A DNA stretch of 12,492 nucleotides from CAYXUW01 sp964468375 (GTDB taxonomy: Bacteria; Planctomycetota; Phycisphaerae; Sedimentisphaerales; Anaerobacaceae): assembly GCA_964468375.1 (NCBI GenBank), contig CAYXUW010000069.1, positions 1-12,492 of the forward strand, in the 5' to 3' direction. Each line of letters begins with the position of its first letter. Position 1 is the first letter of the stretch. A model generated the notes under the pieces. It was given only the letters and a program-made list of their open reading frames with translations. It was not told the origin of the DNA and did no database searches. Positions 4,924 through 12,492 of the stretch are shown in pieces. Both the position numbers and the translations under genes were made by a program.

Positions 4924-5220
4924 ATGGCTAAGCCGGTCAAGGACAGCGAGAAAGGCGATAAAACTGCTGTCAATGCAGTTGTGAACGCTTTTGTAAATGG
5001 CCTGAGCGATGAGCAGCGCATGCTGATTATTTTGAAGGCGCAGCTTTATGAGGGGTCGTGGGAACCGATGCTTGATGACCTTCGGAACCGACTGGCGGGC
5101 AAGCCATATATATTCAAGCTGGCAAATCGGATACAGGATGATATCGAGCGCGTCGAGCAGATGCAGGAGTTCGAGGCGAAGCATAAAATTGATTTGGCTG
5201 ACTATGTTGATTTGCTTTAA
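4924..5220 (+). CDS. Conserved-looking hypothetical protein, 98 residues
   Basis: I do not recognise this protein. It is soluble, helix-rich and charged, with no signal peptide or cysteine: VNAFVNGLSDEQRMLIILKA, then a WEPMLDDLRNRLAGKPYIFK segment and a C-terminal helix (IQDDIERVEQMQEFEAKHKI). AGGAG (4915-4919) lies four bases before the ATG. It sits between the cupin and the PQQ-propeller gene in the same orientation, with a 139-bp gap upstream and a short one downstream, so it probably belongs to the same transcript. Confidence 0.75.
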   Translation: MAKPVKDSEKGDKTAVNAVVNAFVNGLSDEQRMLIILKAQLYEGSWEPMLDDLRNRLAGKPYIFKLANRIQDDIERVEQMQEFEAKHKIDLADYVDLL

Positions 5221-5276
5221 ACAAGGAGACTAAAGGAAGCGGTGATAAAACAGTTTTTTTTGTGAGGGTAGATAAA

Positions 5277-6401
5277 ATGTTGAAGACGCTAGGAGGCAAG
5301 TTAATTTTAGGGGCGGTTTTTTTTGTTTTCTTTTCTGCTTCGGCTGAGATGATGGAGAACGGTTATGAACGGCTTGTTGAGCCGGAAGCACTCAAGGAAG
5401 CCGGGCTGGAGGTGATATGGGAGACGAAGCTGCCTATAAAGTCGGCAGAGAACTTAGAGCAACTGCTTGTTCCCATTAACGGTGCTAAGGGTGAGCTTGG
5501 CAACCGCGTATACGGTCTCACGGACGGGAATTTTATGTTCAGCTTGGGCAGAAATACAGGCAATATAATATTTATCAGGTCTATTGCTCCTTTCGGTTTG
5601 CCGGTGGTAGGGCTGGGGCTTTATGGTGATGAGCTTTTTTCCGTAGCCGGAGGTGAGCTGGTTGAGATTAACGCGGATTCCGGCATAGACCGGAACTCCA
5701 AGCGTATGGAGTTCAGTGTGTCCTGTCCGGCCGTGTGTAATGAGTCATATTTTTACGTAGCGGGCACGGACAAGCGCATGCGGGTATTCCGTTCAGACGA
5801 CAAGATTCAGGTTTTCGAGGTGGCGGCGGAGGATGATTCGGGGATTGTTTCGGTTATAGCCGACGAGGAATTTGTTGTTTTTGCCACGGATACGGGCGGG
5901 TGCATCAGCATTGCTTCGGATAAACCGGCAAAGCTGTGGCAGTTTGATGCCGCCGGCGGTATTGCCCAACCGATTGTAAAAGACGAAAAGTCACTGTTCG
6001 CCGCAAGTAAAGACACGAACATTTACAAACTTGACTTACGAACGGGGGAGCTTGTTTGGAAATATCAGACGGGGGCGATGCTCGATAAAGGGCCGCGGGT
6101 TACGGAAAGCAGGGTTTATCAGTATGCCCAGAATGAAGGTTTGTCGGCGATAGATAAAGATAGCGGAGAGCTTTTGTGGAAGCTGGAGAACGGCGTTGAT
6201 TTGCTGGCGGAGGCAGAGGGTAAAAGCTACGTGATCACGAATGAAGAGACGCTGGCAGTTATGGACAATGAGAAAGCGAAACAGGTGTACAGTGCTGAAC
6301 TGACCGGCGTTTCGCTATACACAACCAATACAAAAGATTCGAAGATATATATCGCAGATAAGCAAGGGCGGATTGCCTGTCTAAAGCCCATCGAATATTG
6401 A
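5277..6401 (+). CDS. Secreted PQQ-type beta-propeller repeat protein
   Basis: The 374-residue product has a signal peptide (KLILGAVFFVFFSASA, probable cleavage after Ala23). The rest is repeated short beta-strand units of the PQQ / outer-membrane BamB-like propeller type. Examples are GDELFSVAGGELVEINADSG, SLFAASKDTNIYKLDLRTGE followed by LVWKYQT, and LSAIDKDSGELLWKLENGVD. The 'LDxxTGExxWK' signature occurs at least twice. It is expected in the periplasm, as a scaffold or binding protein rather than an enzyme, because quinoprotein dehydrogenase catalytic motifs are not visible. ATG 5277 is chosen for the GAGGG eight bases upstream; a GTG at 5262 in the same frame would add five residues. It lacks a lipobox, so unlike BamB it is not predicted to be a lipoprotein. 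Confidence 0.85.
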   Translation: MLKTLGGKLILGAVFFVFFSASAEMMENGYERLVEPEALKEAGLEVIWETKLPIKSAENLEQLLVPINGAKGELGNRVYGLTDGNFMFSLGRNTGNIIFIRSIAPFGLPVVGLGLYGDELFSVAGGELVEINADSGIDRNSKRMEFSVSCPAVCNESYFYVAGTDKRMRVFRSDDKIQVFEVAAEDDSGIVSVIADEEFVVFATDTGGCISIASDKPAKLWQFDAAGGIAQPIVKDEKSLFAASKDTNIYKLDLRTGELVWKYQTGAMLDKGPRVTESRVYQYAQNEGLSAIDKDSGELLWKLENGVDLLAEAEGKSYVITNEETLAVMDNEKAKQVYSAELTGVSLYTTNTKDSKIYIADKQGRIACLKPIEY

Positions 6402-6496
6402 GCGGTGATTTTTTATTTCCCTGCACATTCGGAGGTGCGGCAGGTTACACAAGCTGTAAACTGTAACAGAGAAGTTTTCGAAAGGAATAAGTTCAA

Positions 6497-7955
6497 ATGG
6501 ATGTAAAAATTAAGACGGCGTTGATAAGTGTTTCTGAGAAAAAGGGGGTCGTAGATTTTGCGAAGAAGCTGAGCGGGATGGGGGTCAAGATAATCAGCAC
6601 AGGGGGGACGGCTAAGAAGCTGAGCGAGGCGGGTGTGAATGTTGTGGGTATAGAGGAAGTGACGGGCTTTCCGGAGATGATGGACGGCAGGGTAAAAACG
6701 CTTCATCCGAAGATACACGGCGGGCTACTCGGACTGCGCGACAAAAAAGAACATACCGATGCGATGAAGGAGCACAGCATTGAGCCGATAGACCTAGTGT
6801 GCGTAAATCTTTATCCGTTCGAAGCGACGATTGCCAAGCCGGACTGCACGCTGGAGGAGGCGATAGAGAATATCGATATAGGCGGACCGAGCATGATTCG
6901 CTCGGCTGCGAAGAATCATAAATTCGTTACGGTCGTTACCGAGCCGGGCCAGTATGATAAAGTCATCGAAGAAATGGAGGCCAAGGGCGGGGCGGTGAGC
7001 GAGGAGCTTCGCAGTGATTGTGCCAAGGCGGCGTTCGGGCTGACGGCTTCCTATGATGCGGCTATCTCAAAGTATCTCAACGGCAAGCAGCAAGTGGAGT
7101 ATCCGGAGAGGGTTTCAATCGCTCTTAAGAAGGAAGGGACACTTCGTTACGGCGAGAATCCCCATCAGAGCGCAGCTTTCTATAAACTGGCATCAAGCGG
7201 GGAGATGTCGGTCAGCAGCGCGAAGCTGCTGGAGGGTGGTAAAGGAATCAGCTTTAATAATCTTCTGGATACTAACGCGGCGTTCGAGTTGGTGAAGGAA
7301 TTCAGCGAGCCGACGGCGGTTGTCGTTAAACATCTTAATCCGTGCGGCTGTGCGGTTGACGATGATATTTGCGAGGCATACAGGAAGGCATACGAAGGCG
7401 ACGTTGTCAGCGCTTTCGGCAGTATCGTCGCTCTAAACAGGAAAGTTAATGTGGAACTGGCACGGATAATTATGGAATCTTACGGGCGATTCGGCAAGGC
7501 AATGGGGGCGGGCGGATTTTTCGCCGAGGTGATTATCGCTCCGGAACNNNNNNNNNNGCTGGGAGCCAGATGTTCTGACGAATCCGACAAAAGCGAAACC
7601 GACAAAAGAGCAACTTGAGAACCTGCGGATAGCATGGCTCGTGGCGAAACATACTAAGAGCAATACGATTGTGCTGGTTAAGGACAAAAAGGTTATAGGC
7701 ACAGGAGCCGGACAGATGAATCGTGTCGAATCCGGGCTGATTGCCTACAGGCACGCGGGAGACCAAACGAAGGGAGCGGTGCTGGCATCGGATGCGTTTT
7801 TCCCGTTCCCGGATAATGTTGAAAACGCCGCCAAGGCAGGGATAGCCGCGATAGTCCAGCCGGGCGGCTCGAATAAGGATAATGAAGTAATCGAGTGTGC
7901 GGACAAGCATGGCATCGCGATGGTCTTCACCGGCAAACGGCACTTCAAGCATTAA
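6497..7955 (+). CDS. purH: Bifunctional AICAR transformylase / IMP cyclohydrolase, interrupted by assembly gap
   Basis: PurH catalyses the last two steps of IMP synthesis. The N-terminal IMP cyclohydrolase domain shows KIISTGGTAKKL (about 31-42), GFPEMMDGRVKTLHPKIHGG (57-76) and IGGPSMIRSAAKNH. The transformylase domain shows RYGENPHQ (217-224) and the catalytic Lys278-His279 pair in VVKHLNPCG. After the ten Ns the reading frame resumes at 7560 (WEPDVLTNPTKAKPTKEQ) and continues through AWLVAKHTKSNTIVL, GAGQMNRVES and GSNKDNEVIECADKHGIAMV to FTGKRHFKH, the normal C-terminus. There are 350 codons before the gap and 131 after. Family members have about 510-530 residues, so the gap conceals roughly 50-60 codons. 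The frame change (10 is not a multiple of 3) is therefore an artefact. AAGGA lies ten bases before the ATG. Confidence 0.95.
7548..7557. other. Assembly gap (ten Ns) inside purH
   Basis: The ten Ns are a placeholder between contigs or read pairs. The reading frames before and after agree only if the missing length is a multiple of three. Alignment with known PurH order, from the '..AEVIIAP' strand to the '..EPTEEQ..LR.AW' helix, suggests about 150-180 nt are missing. Confidence 0.95.
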
Positions 7956-7972
7956 GATGCAATGAGAACATT

Positions 7973-8004
7973 AAAAAAGCCCGATGAATGTCGGGCTTTT
8001 TTTT
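7973..8004. terminator. Bidirectional intrinsic terminator between purH and metK
   Basis: GCCCGA (7979-7984) and TCGGGC (7991-7996) form a stem around TGAATG, with six As on the left and eight Ts on the right. The A-T flanks extend the stem and give a U-run in both directions, as expected between convergent genes. Confidence 0.9.
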
Positions 8005-8025
8005 ATTGACGGGTCTGGGCCAAGT

Positions 8026-9228
8026 TTATATTCCTGCGGCTTTTCGCAGTTTCGCGGTCATATCTGTTTTTTCCCAGGTGAAGTTCGGGCCTGTTCTCCC
8101 GAAGTGTCCGCCGTGGGCGGTGTCCGAGAAGATTGGTCTTGCGAGTTTCAGATAGCGAATCATTTCTCTCGGGGTCAATGGGAACAGTTCTCGGACGATT
8201 CGGCTGATTTTTTTCTCGCTGATTTTAGCAGTTTCCTCAGTATCAATAAGAACAGAAACCGGTTCAGCTACTCCGATAGCATAAGAGAGCTGGACTTCGC
8301 AGTGGTCGGCGAGGCCCGCGGCAACGACGTTTTTAGCAATATATCTGGCCATATAGCTTGCGGTCCTGTCGACTTTTGTGGGGTCTTTTCCGCTGAAGGC
8401 GCCTCCGCCGTGGCTGCCTCTGCCGCCGTAGGTATCGACGATGATTTTTCTTCCTGTCAGGCCGCAATCGCCTTTTGGGCCTCCTATTACGAATTTGCCG
8501 GTCGGATTGATGTGATAGACGATGTTTTTATCCATGAGGCGCTTCGGCAGAACTGGCAGAACAACCTTTTCGATTATTTGTTTTCGCAACTTTTGATATG
8601 TAATGTCCGGGGCGTGCTGGGCGGCTACGACAACAGTGTGAATACGCCTTGGCTTGCTGTTTTCGTATTCGACTGTTACCTGGCTTTTTCCATCCGGCCG
8701 CAGCCAAGGAAGCTTTTTGGATTGCCGCATTTTTTCCAGTCGAGTGGTTATGGCGTGCGCGAGCTGGATTGGCATAGGCATAAGCTGGGGGGTCTCGTGG
8801 CAGGCGTAGCCGAACATAAGGCCCTGGTCGCCTGCGCCCTGTTCTTTATGCAGGCCGGTGCCAGCTGTTACGCCCTGCGAGATATCGGGACTTTGTTTTC
8901 CGAGCATCACGATGACAGAGCAGTTTTCGGCATCGAAGCCGATAGCGGGGTCGTTGTAGCCGATTTTTTTTATTGTCCGGCGCACCACAGACGGAATATC
9001 CACAACTGCGGTGGAAGTTACTTCACCTGCAACTATTACGGCGGCATCCTTCACAAGGGTTTCGCAGGCAACTCTGCTTTTCGGGTCCTGCTCGAGCATT
9101 GCGTCGAGTATTGCGTCGGAGATGCAGTCGGCCAATTTGTCCGGGTGGCCCATTGTTACGGACTCGCTGGTGAAGAGATATGTGTTAGTGTCACAATGAG
9201 GGTTGGTATGGATGTGTTTTTTAACCAT
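8026..9228 (-). CDS. metK: S-adenosylmethionine synthetase
   Basis: The 400-residue product converts ATP and methionine to S-adenosylmethionine. Hallmarks in order are SVTMGHPDKLADCISDAILD (23-42, ATP/metal binding), GEVTSTAVVD (68-77), the MetK signature GAGDQGLMFGYA (131-142), NPTGKFVIGGPKGDCGLTGR followed by KIIVDTYGG, and the Gly-rich GRGSHGGGAFSGKDPTKVDR. Length and motif order are normal for the family. The start is supported by AAAGGAC about nine bases upstream. It follows the DUF547 gene by 44 bases on the same strand. No SAM riboswitch or other structured leader fits in that gap, so expression probably comes from an upstream promoter. Confidence 0.97.
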   Translation of the reverse strand: MVKKHIHTNPHCDTNTYLFTSESVTMGHPDKLADCISDAILDAMLEQDPKSRVACETLVKDAAVIVAGEVTSTAVVDIPSVVRRTIKKIGYNDPAIGFDAENCSVIVMLGKQSPDISQGVTAGTGLHKEQGAGDQGLMFGYACHETPQLMPMPIQLAHAITTRLEKMRQSKKLPWLRPDGKSQVTVEYENSKPRRIHTVVVAAQHAPDITYQKLRKQIIEKVVLPVLPKRLMDKNIVYHINPTGKFVIGGPKGDCGLTGRKIIVDTYGGRGSHGGGAFSGKDPTKVDRTASYMARYIAKNVVAAGLADHCEVQLSYAIGVAEPVSVLIDTEETAKISEKKISRIVRELFPLTPREMIRYLKLARPIFSDTAHGGHFGRTGPNFTWEKTDMTAKLRKAAGI

Positions 9229-9272
9229 TTGTTGTTTGTCCTTTTAACAGTTCGCTATTCGCGGGTTGCGGG

Positions 9273-10148
9273 TTATTGGGCGTTCAATCTCCAATTATAG
9301 TCCATATATTCTATGGAATAATTTTCTATTTCAAGAAAGCTGATATCCTGCCGAGGGATGTAATTTGCAGCAAAGTTCAAAACCGCCCGGACGACCGGCG
9401 GGTGATCCTGGAATTTTTTGTCTATGCCATACTTGCCGATAAACTCTTTTCCAAACCAGTTTGGCAGAAAAACGGCGGAAAGATAAACTATATTCTTTTG
9501 CCGGTCTATTCTGAAGGTGAGTGGTTTGGACAAGAACTTTTCGGCCTGATCATTCAACTGTTCATAGAGTGTGCGCCCGTAATACGGCTCGTTGCGCAAG
9601 GGCGGACTGGAGCGGCTGGCATAAGATATCGCCAGAAGCGCCCGCGGCTCGTTAAACTCCCTCCGGAAGAAGCGTCTTTCGACCTCCTGGAGAGTAAATT
9701 CCTCGTCCATTACGATGAATTTGTATCTATCCCAGATGCCTTTGATGTGCCGGATGCTGTCGGGCGGCCAAAAGATGCGTAGAATTCGCGAAGATTCGAT
9801 GGGATAATTATTGGTGATTATTTCGAGCATTTTCATGTTATATGCATTAATCCAGAAGGCGATTTTGTCCTCCTTCGGCCAAGAGTTGTATTCGTTCGGG
9901 TCAAGCTGGGCGAATTCATTAAGGAGCTGGTTAAGCTCGGTCTTTCTTCGCGAGAGCGCTTTATAATCGACCATTCCATTGTCGTCGACATAGTTTTCCA
10001 GTATGGCGGCGCACTTGTCGTGAAAGGAAACGGTCGGGGCGGGTTCCGGCTCCTGGGGCTTGACAGATTCAGGCGGAGTCTCCGGGCAACCGACCGTAAA
10101 AAAAAGTGCCGTCAGCACAATTAGATAAGTAACGAATTGTCTAAGCAT
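9273..10148 (-). CDS. DUF547-domain lipoprotein
   Basis: The 291-residue product has a lipoprotein signal peptide (TYLIVLTALFFTVGC, acylated Cys21) and a Pro/Glu-rich linker (PETPPESVKPQEPEPAPT). The DUF547 domain (PF04784) follows: DYKAL, KIAFWINAYNMKMLEIITNN, then LLAISYASRSSPPLRNEPYY and LYEQLNDQAEKFL. It should be anchored in a membrane facing the periplasm. The family's function is unknown. Where many relatives have 'CASxxCPPL' this copy has 'SYASRSSPPL', so both cysteines I expect are replaced. AAGGT lies seven bases before the ATG. It lies between rtcB (118 bases upstream) and metK (44 bases downstream) on the same strand. Confidence 0.88.
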   Translation of the reverse strand: MLRQFVTYLIVLTALFFTVGCPETPPESVKPQEPEPAPTVSFHDKCAAILENYVDDNGMVDYKALSRRKTELNQLLNEFAQLDPNEYNSWPKEDKIAFWINAYNMKMLEIITNNYPIESSRILRIFWPPDSIRHIKGIWDRYKFIVMDEEFTLQEVERRFFRREFNEPRALLAISYASRSSPPLRNEPYYGRTLYEQLNDQAEKFLSKPLTFRIDRQKNIVYLSAVFLPNWFGKEFIGKYGIDKKFQDHPPVVRAVLNFAANYIPRQDISFLEIENYSIEYMDYNWRLNAQ

Positions 10149-10266
10149 TTTGCTACCTTCTAAGAATACTTTGTTTGTAAAGAGATATGTTAATTAGTTT
10201 TCATACTTTTACAAGGAAATTTTGAATCCAGCAGAAGAATTGGGCATTACGAGGAAACGATACGCA

Positions 10267-11709
10267 TCAGCCCTTCAGGACGGCTAAAGGGACCATTCGG
10301 GCGACGGCGCCGGCCCAGCCGCATTCGATGACAATCCGCACGACTTCATCGATATCTTTGTAAGCGTCCGGCGCTTCTTCTTTTATTCTGCGTTTGTCGC
10401 CGGCGATAAGTTTTATACCTTTCATACTGCGTTTGAACTGGTCATCGCTGATTAGGGCAGGCGCGACGGTTTTGCCTCTGCGGGATTTTCCCAGAGCGGC
10501 GGTGCGGCTCATCACCCTGCCTGCACCATGGTTTACCGAACAGAGAGATTCTTCAGAGTCACCTGTCCCAACGAGCAGGTAACTTGCGGTTCCCATAGAG
10601 CCGGGGATGATTATTGGCTGGCCGGTTTTGCTGAAAATGGTGTCTGTCATACGTTTTTGTCCAAAAGCGCGAGTGGCGTCTTTGCGGTGGACCCAGAGCT
10701 GATTGCCTTCGTGGGTTTCAAACTTTGCCATATTGTGCGCGACGTCGTAAACAAGCTGCAGAGGGGTGGGGCCGAACATTCTGTTGAAACACCGCCGGAC
10801 AAGCAGCGCCATAACGTGGCGATTGGTAAATGCAAAATTGGCGGCGGCGGACATTGCGGCGATGTAATCCTTACCGGCGGCGGTGTCTGCCGGAAGATAT
10901 GCGAGCATTTTTTTTCGTCCCACCATATCCGGTCTTTGGGCGGCGATATTCATATAATGGTCGGCGATTTCGTAGCCAAAGCGGCGGGAACCGGAGTGTA
11001 TCATTACGACTATTTGGTCCTTGAAAAGACCGAAGGTCTCCGCTAAAGCCGTGTCGCGAACTTGCTGCACATATTGAATTTCAATGAAATGATTTCCGCC
11101 GCCGAGAGTTCCGAGCTGAGCGGAGCCCTTTTGTATCGCATTCTTCGGAACAGCAGCAAGGTCGCCGGGCATACAGCCGTTTTCCTCGATTCTTTTGAGG
11201 TCGTCGGCGAATTCGTCGGGGTCAAACGCTTCCCACGCCCGGTGACCACTTCTTCGTGCGAGTATCGGGGTTGCGGACACACCCCGATTGGCGACGGCCT
11301 CGAGGCCTGTCTTGTCCAATTCCAGATTGGATTTACCCTCTCCGAGGGGGACATCTCTTGCTATGGAGAGGGCAATTTTGTCGATATCTATATCGCCTTT
11401 TGAAAACGGCGTGCGCAACAGGCGCATACCGCAGTTTATATCATATCCAACAGCAGGGGGCATTATAGCTGTGTCCAGTCCCAAGACTGCGCCTATTGGT
11501 ATGCCGAAGCCGACGTGCATGTCAGCGGTGGCGAGGACTTTCTTCGCCGGCGGCAATGAAGCGGCGTCATAAAGCTGGCGAACCGCCTCTGGTTCTAAAC
11601 GAATGGACTCCGAAGCGAATATCGTCGCATCTGTCACCATTTGCCCTCGGCGCTCCATACGCAGCCGAAAAGGGTCTATGCGTGTTAGTTTTACGGGCTG
11701 CTCAGACAT
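10267..11709 (-). CDS. rtcB: RNA-splicing ligase RtcB
   Basis: The 480-residue product is a GTP- and Mn-dependent ligase that joins RNA 2',3'-cyclic phosphate or 3'-phosphate ends to 5'-OH ends. The metal ligands are visible as Cys93 (GYDINCGMRLL), Asn206-His207 (GGGNHFIE), His238 (IHSGSRRFG) and His325 (YDVAHNMAKFE). The guanylylated histidine is His394 in VNHGAGR. HRKDATRAFG and PGSMGTASYLLVG are further signatures. Its length matches archaeal RtcB (about 480) rather than the shorter E. coli type. The start at 11709 is chosen because AGGGA lies eight bases before it and the protein begins normally with MSEQPVKLTR. The upstream in-frame extension to 11808 would add 33 atypical residues and cover the promoter. 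No rtcA or RNA-repair partner is adjacent. Confidence 0.95.
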   Translation of the reverse strand: MSEQPVKLTRIDPFRLRMERRGQMVTDATIFASESIRLEPEAVRQLYDAASLPPAKKVLATADMHVGFGIPIGAVLGLDTAIMPPAVGYDINCGMRLLRTPFSKGDIDIDKIALSIARDVPLGEGKSNLELDKTGLEAVANRGVSATPILARRSGHRAWEAFDPDEFADDLKRIEENGCMPGDLAAVPKNAIQKGSAQLGTLGGGNHFIEIQYVQQVRDTALAETFGLFKDQIVVMIHSGSRRFGYEIADHYMNIAAQRPDMVGRKKMLAYLPADTAAGKDYIAAMSAAANFAFTNRHVMALLVRRCFNRMFGPTPLQLVYDVAHNMAKFETHEGNQLWVHRKDATRAFGQKRMTDTIFSKTGQPIIIPGSMGTASYLLVGTGDSEESLCSVNHGAGRVMSRTAALGKSRRGKTVAPALISDDQFKRSMKGIKLIAGDKRRIKEEAPDAYKDIDEVVRIVIECGWAGAVARMVPLAVLKG

Positions 11710-11746
11710 CGGAAAAATCCCTAATTCTATTACAGCTCTCAAATAT

Positions 11747-11752
11747 ATTATA
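11747..11752 (-). promoter_or_regulatory. Probable -10 box of the rtcB promoter
   Basis: A perfect TATAAT on the minus strand lies 38 bases before the rtcB ATG. No good -35 box is present at 17-18 bp, so recognition would need an activator or another sigma factor, or the match is fortuitous. Confidence 0.4.
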
Positions 11753-11851
11753 CCGGATGTAGAGATTGTTAGGCAGATTCTATTCGGAATTTGCTTAAGA
11801 AAATGCAAATGTTGGACGAGTTTAGAATATCAGGGTCTGCTGCGAATTAAC

Positions 11852-11880
11852 TTGACTAACAGCAGTTAAAACAGTATCCT
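11852..11880 (+). promoter_or_regulatory. Candidate promoter for the right-edge gene
   Basis: TTGACT (11852-11857) and TATCCT (11875-11880) are spaced by 17 bp, about 105 bases before the ATG at 11986. TTAACT (11847-11852) and AGTTAA (11864-11869) form an inverted repeat across the -35 box and spacer, a possible operator. Confidence 0.45.
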
Positions 11881-11985
11881 TAATAGACATAGAAGGTGGA
11901 AATACGACAAGCTGCGTTAGAGGCGTCGAAGCGAGGGGTTATCTAACAAGGCGAACACTGACTGTTTTTGAGGATGTGGTAAATA

Positions 11986-12492
11986 ATGAATGGTAAATGG
12001 GTGATTTTTGCTTTTTCGGTGGTATTTTCGGTTTTGGCGGCAAGTTCTGGTTCTATGGCGGTCGAGACCCGTGAAGTTGATATATGCTGCCAAAAGGAAC
12101 TGCTCGACGACAGGGATTTGAGGATTATCGACGATTTTATCGCTGATGCGGTGGATGAATTGGTTGAAACCAAAGACTTCACCTCTATTGCGAGAATTCG
12201 GACGATAATTTTATCCCGCAGCAACTCAAACGTTGACAGCGCCAAAGCCCAGTATGCCGCACAGTTTTCCGAGTCGGCCCATAAATACATATCTGCGGCG
12301 CTCGAAGAGGCGAAGGGGTTAAACAATCCGGAACGCCGCTTTAAAATAGTTCTCAATCTATTGATTCTGGTAGATTCGCTGGAGGACTTGCATCTGGCGG
12401 ATTTAGCTACGGACTGGCTCGATTCTGAGAACAAGGCCATTCAATACTGGGCGGTTCATTCCGTTACCAACGACAGTGTAATAGAACAGCTA
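11986..12492 (+). CDS. Secreted protein of unknown function, 3' end outside window
   Basis: The frame is open for 169 codons to the window edge. A signal peptide is clear: basic start MNGK, hydrophobic WVIFAFSVVFSVLAASSG, probable cleavage after SMA25. The mature part is helical (DLRIIDDFIADAVDELVETK, then FTSIARIRTIILSRSNS, AQYAAQFSESAHKYISAALE and RRFKIVLNLLILVDSLEDL). It looks like paired alpha-helices of a HEAT-like or armadillo-like solenoid, but I cannot name a family. GAGG upstream is a poorly spaced ribosome binding site. It is divergent from rtcB with a 276-bp intergenic region. Confidence 0.8.
   Translation, partial: MNGKWVIFAFSVVFSVLAASSGSMAVETREVDICCQKELLDDRDLRIIDDFIADAVDELVETKDFTSIARIRTIILSRSNSNVDSAKAQYAAQFSESAHKYISAALEEAKGLNNPERRFKIVLNLLILVDSLEDLHLADLATDWLDSENKAIQYWAVHSVTNDSVIEQL

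Noticed and set aside
4491..5184. Minus-strand open frames of 160-176 codons across the cupin and the 98-residue gene
   Set aside because: They are reading-frame shadows with Arg/Pro/Leu-rich composition and no ribosome binding sites, while the plus strand has motif-supported genes.
9229..9272. Possible SAM riboswitch before metK
   Set aside because: Only 44 bases separate it from the upstream gene, too short for any known SAM riboswitch, and no stem-loop set is visible.
7984..9300. Long plus-strand open frame of 438 codons opposite metK
   Set aside because: The minus strand encodes a textbook MetK over the same bases. The plus-strand peptide has no family signature, and its start lies inside the terminator.
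9276..9782. Plus-strand open frame of 168 codons opposite the DUF547 gene
   Set aside because: It is a shadow of a recognised lipoprotein gene on the minus strand, with no supporting start signal.
11943..12440. Minus-strand open frame of 165 codons at the right edge
   Set aside because: The plus strand has a signal-peptide protein with a promoter candidate. The minus peptide is Ser-rich and resembles an antisense translation.

Overview
The window looks like a scaffolded draft contig, probably a metagenome bin, since it contains a run of exactly ten Ns at 7548-7557. The housekeeping part is bacterial. Its gene content and the style of the secreted proteins (PQQ-type propeller, DUF547 lipoprotein, archaeal-length RtcB) suggest Planctomycetota, perhaps a Phycisphaerae-like lineage. 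That assignment rests on recognition rather than a search and is only moderately secure.

The left third (about 1-4290) is visibly more AT-rich and is an accessory region. At the left edge, on the minus strand, is the start of a gene whose product resembles phage Mu gp27 (DUF3486). An uncharacterised 79-residue ORF overlaps its start. Divergent from these, with a 15 bp gap, is an XRE-family repressor-like gene. A 600-base stretch with little coding signal follows. Next is a small minus-strand gene for a conserved 67-residue protein ending in a PTNQSPYGTKK tail, with a structured 5' leader. Divergent from it is a compact three-gene module: a basic KGGKAR-motif protein, a ClpP/SppA-fold serine protease of the SDH_sah type, and a 54-residue protein. 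An IS1-like DDE transposase gene with an N-terminal HTH comes last. The promoters of the three-gene module and of the transposase gene are near-consensus sigma70 sites whose predicted start points fall on or next to the ATG. Both therefore look like leaderless transcripts, and both carry palindromes that look like operators.

The middle (4425-7955, plus strand) is a probable host operon: a cupin, a 98-residue unknown, a secreted PQQ-type beta-propeller, and purH (IMP cyclohydrolase/AICAR transformylase). purH is interrupted by the ten-N assembly gap, which appears to hide roughly 50-60 codons. A strong bidirectional terminator at 7973-8004 separates purH from the convergent minus-strand genes.

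The right part holds three minus-strand genes, in transcription order rtcB (RNA ligase), a DUF547 lipoprotein and metK (S-adenosylmethionine synthetase). Divergent from rtcB at the right edge is the start of a secreted protein of unknown function, cut by the window end. No rRNA, tRNA or CRISPR array was seen.
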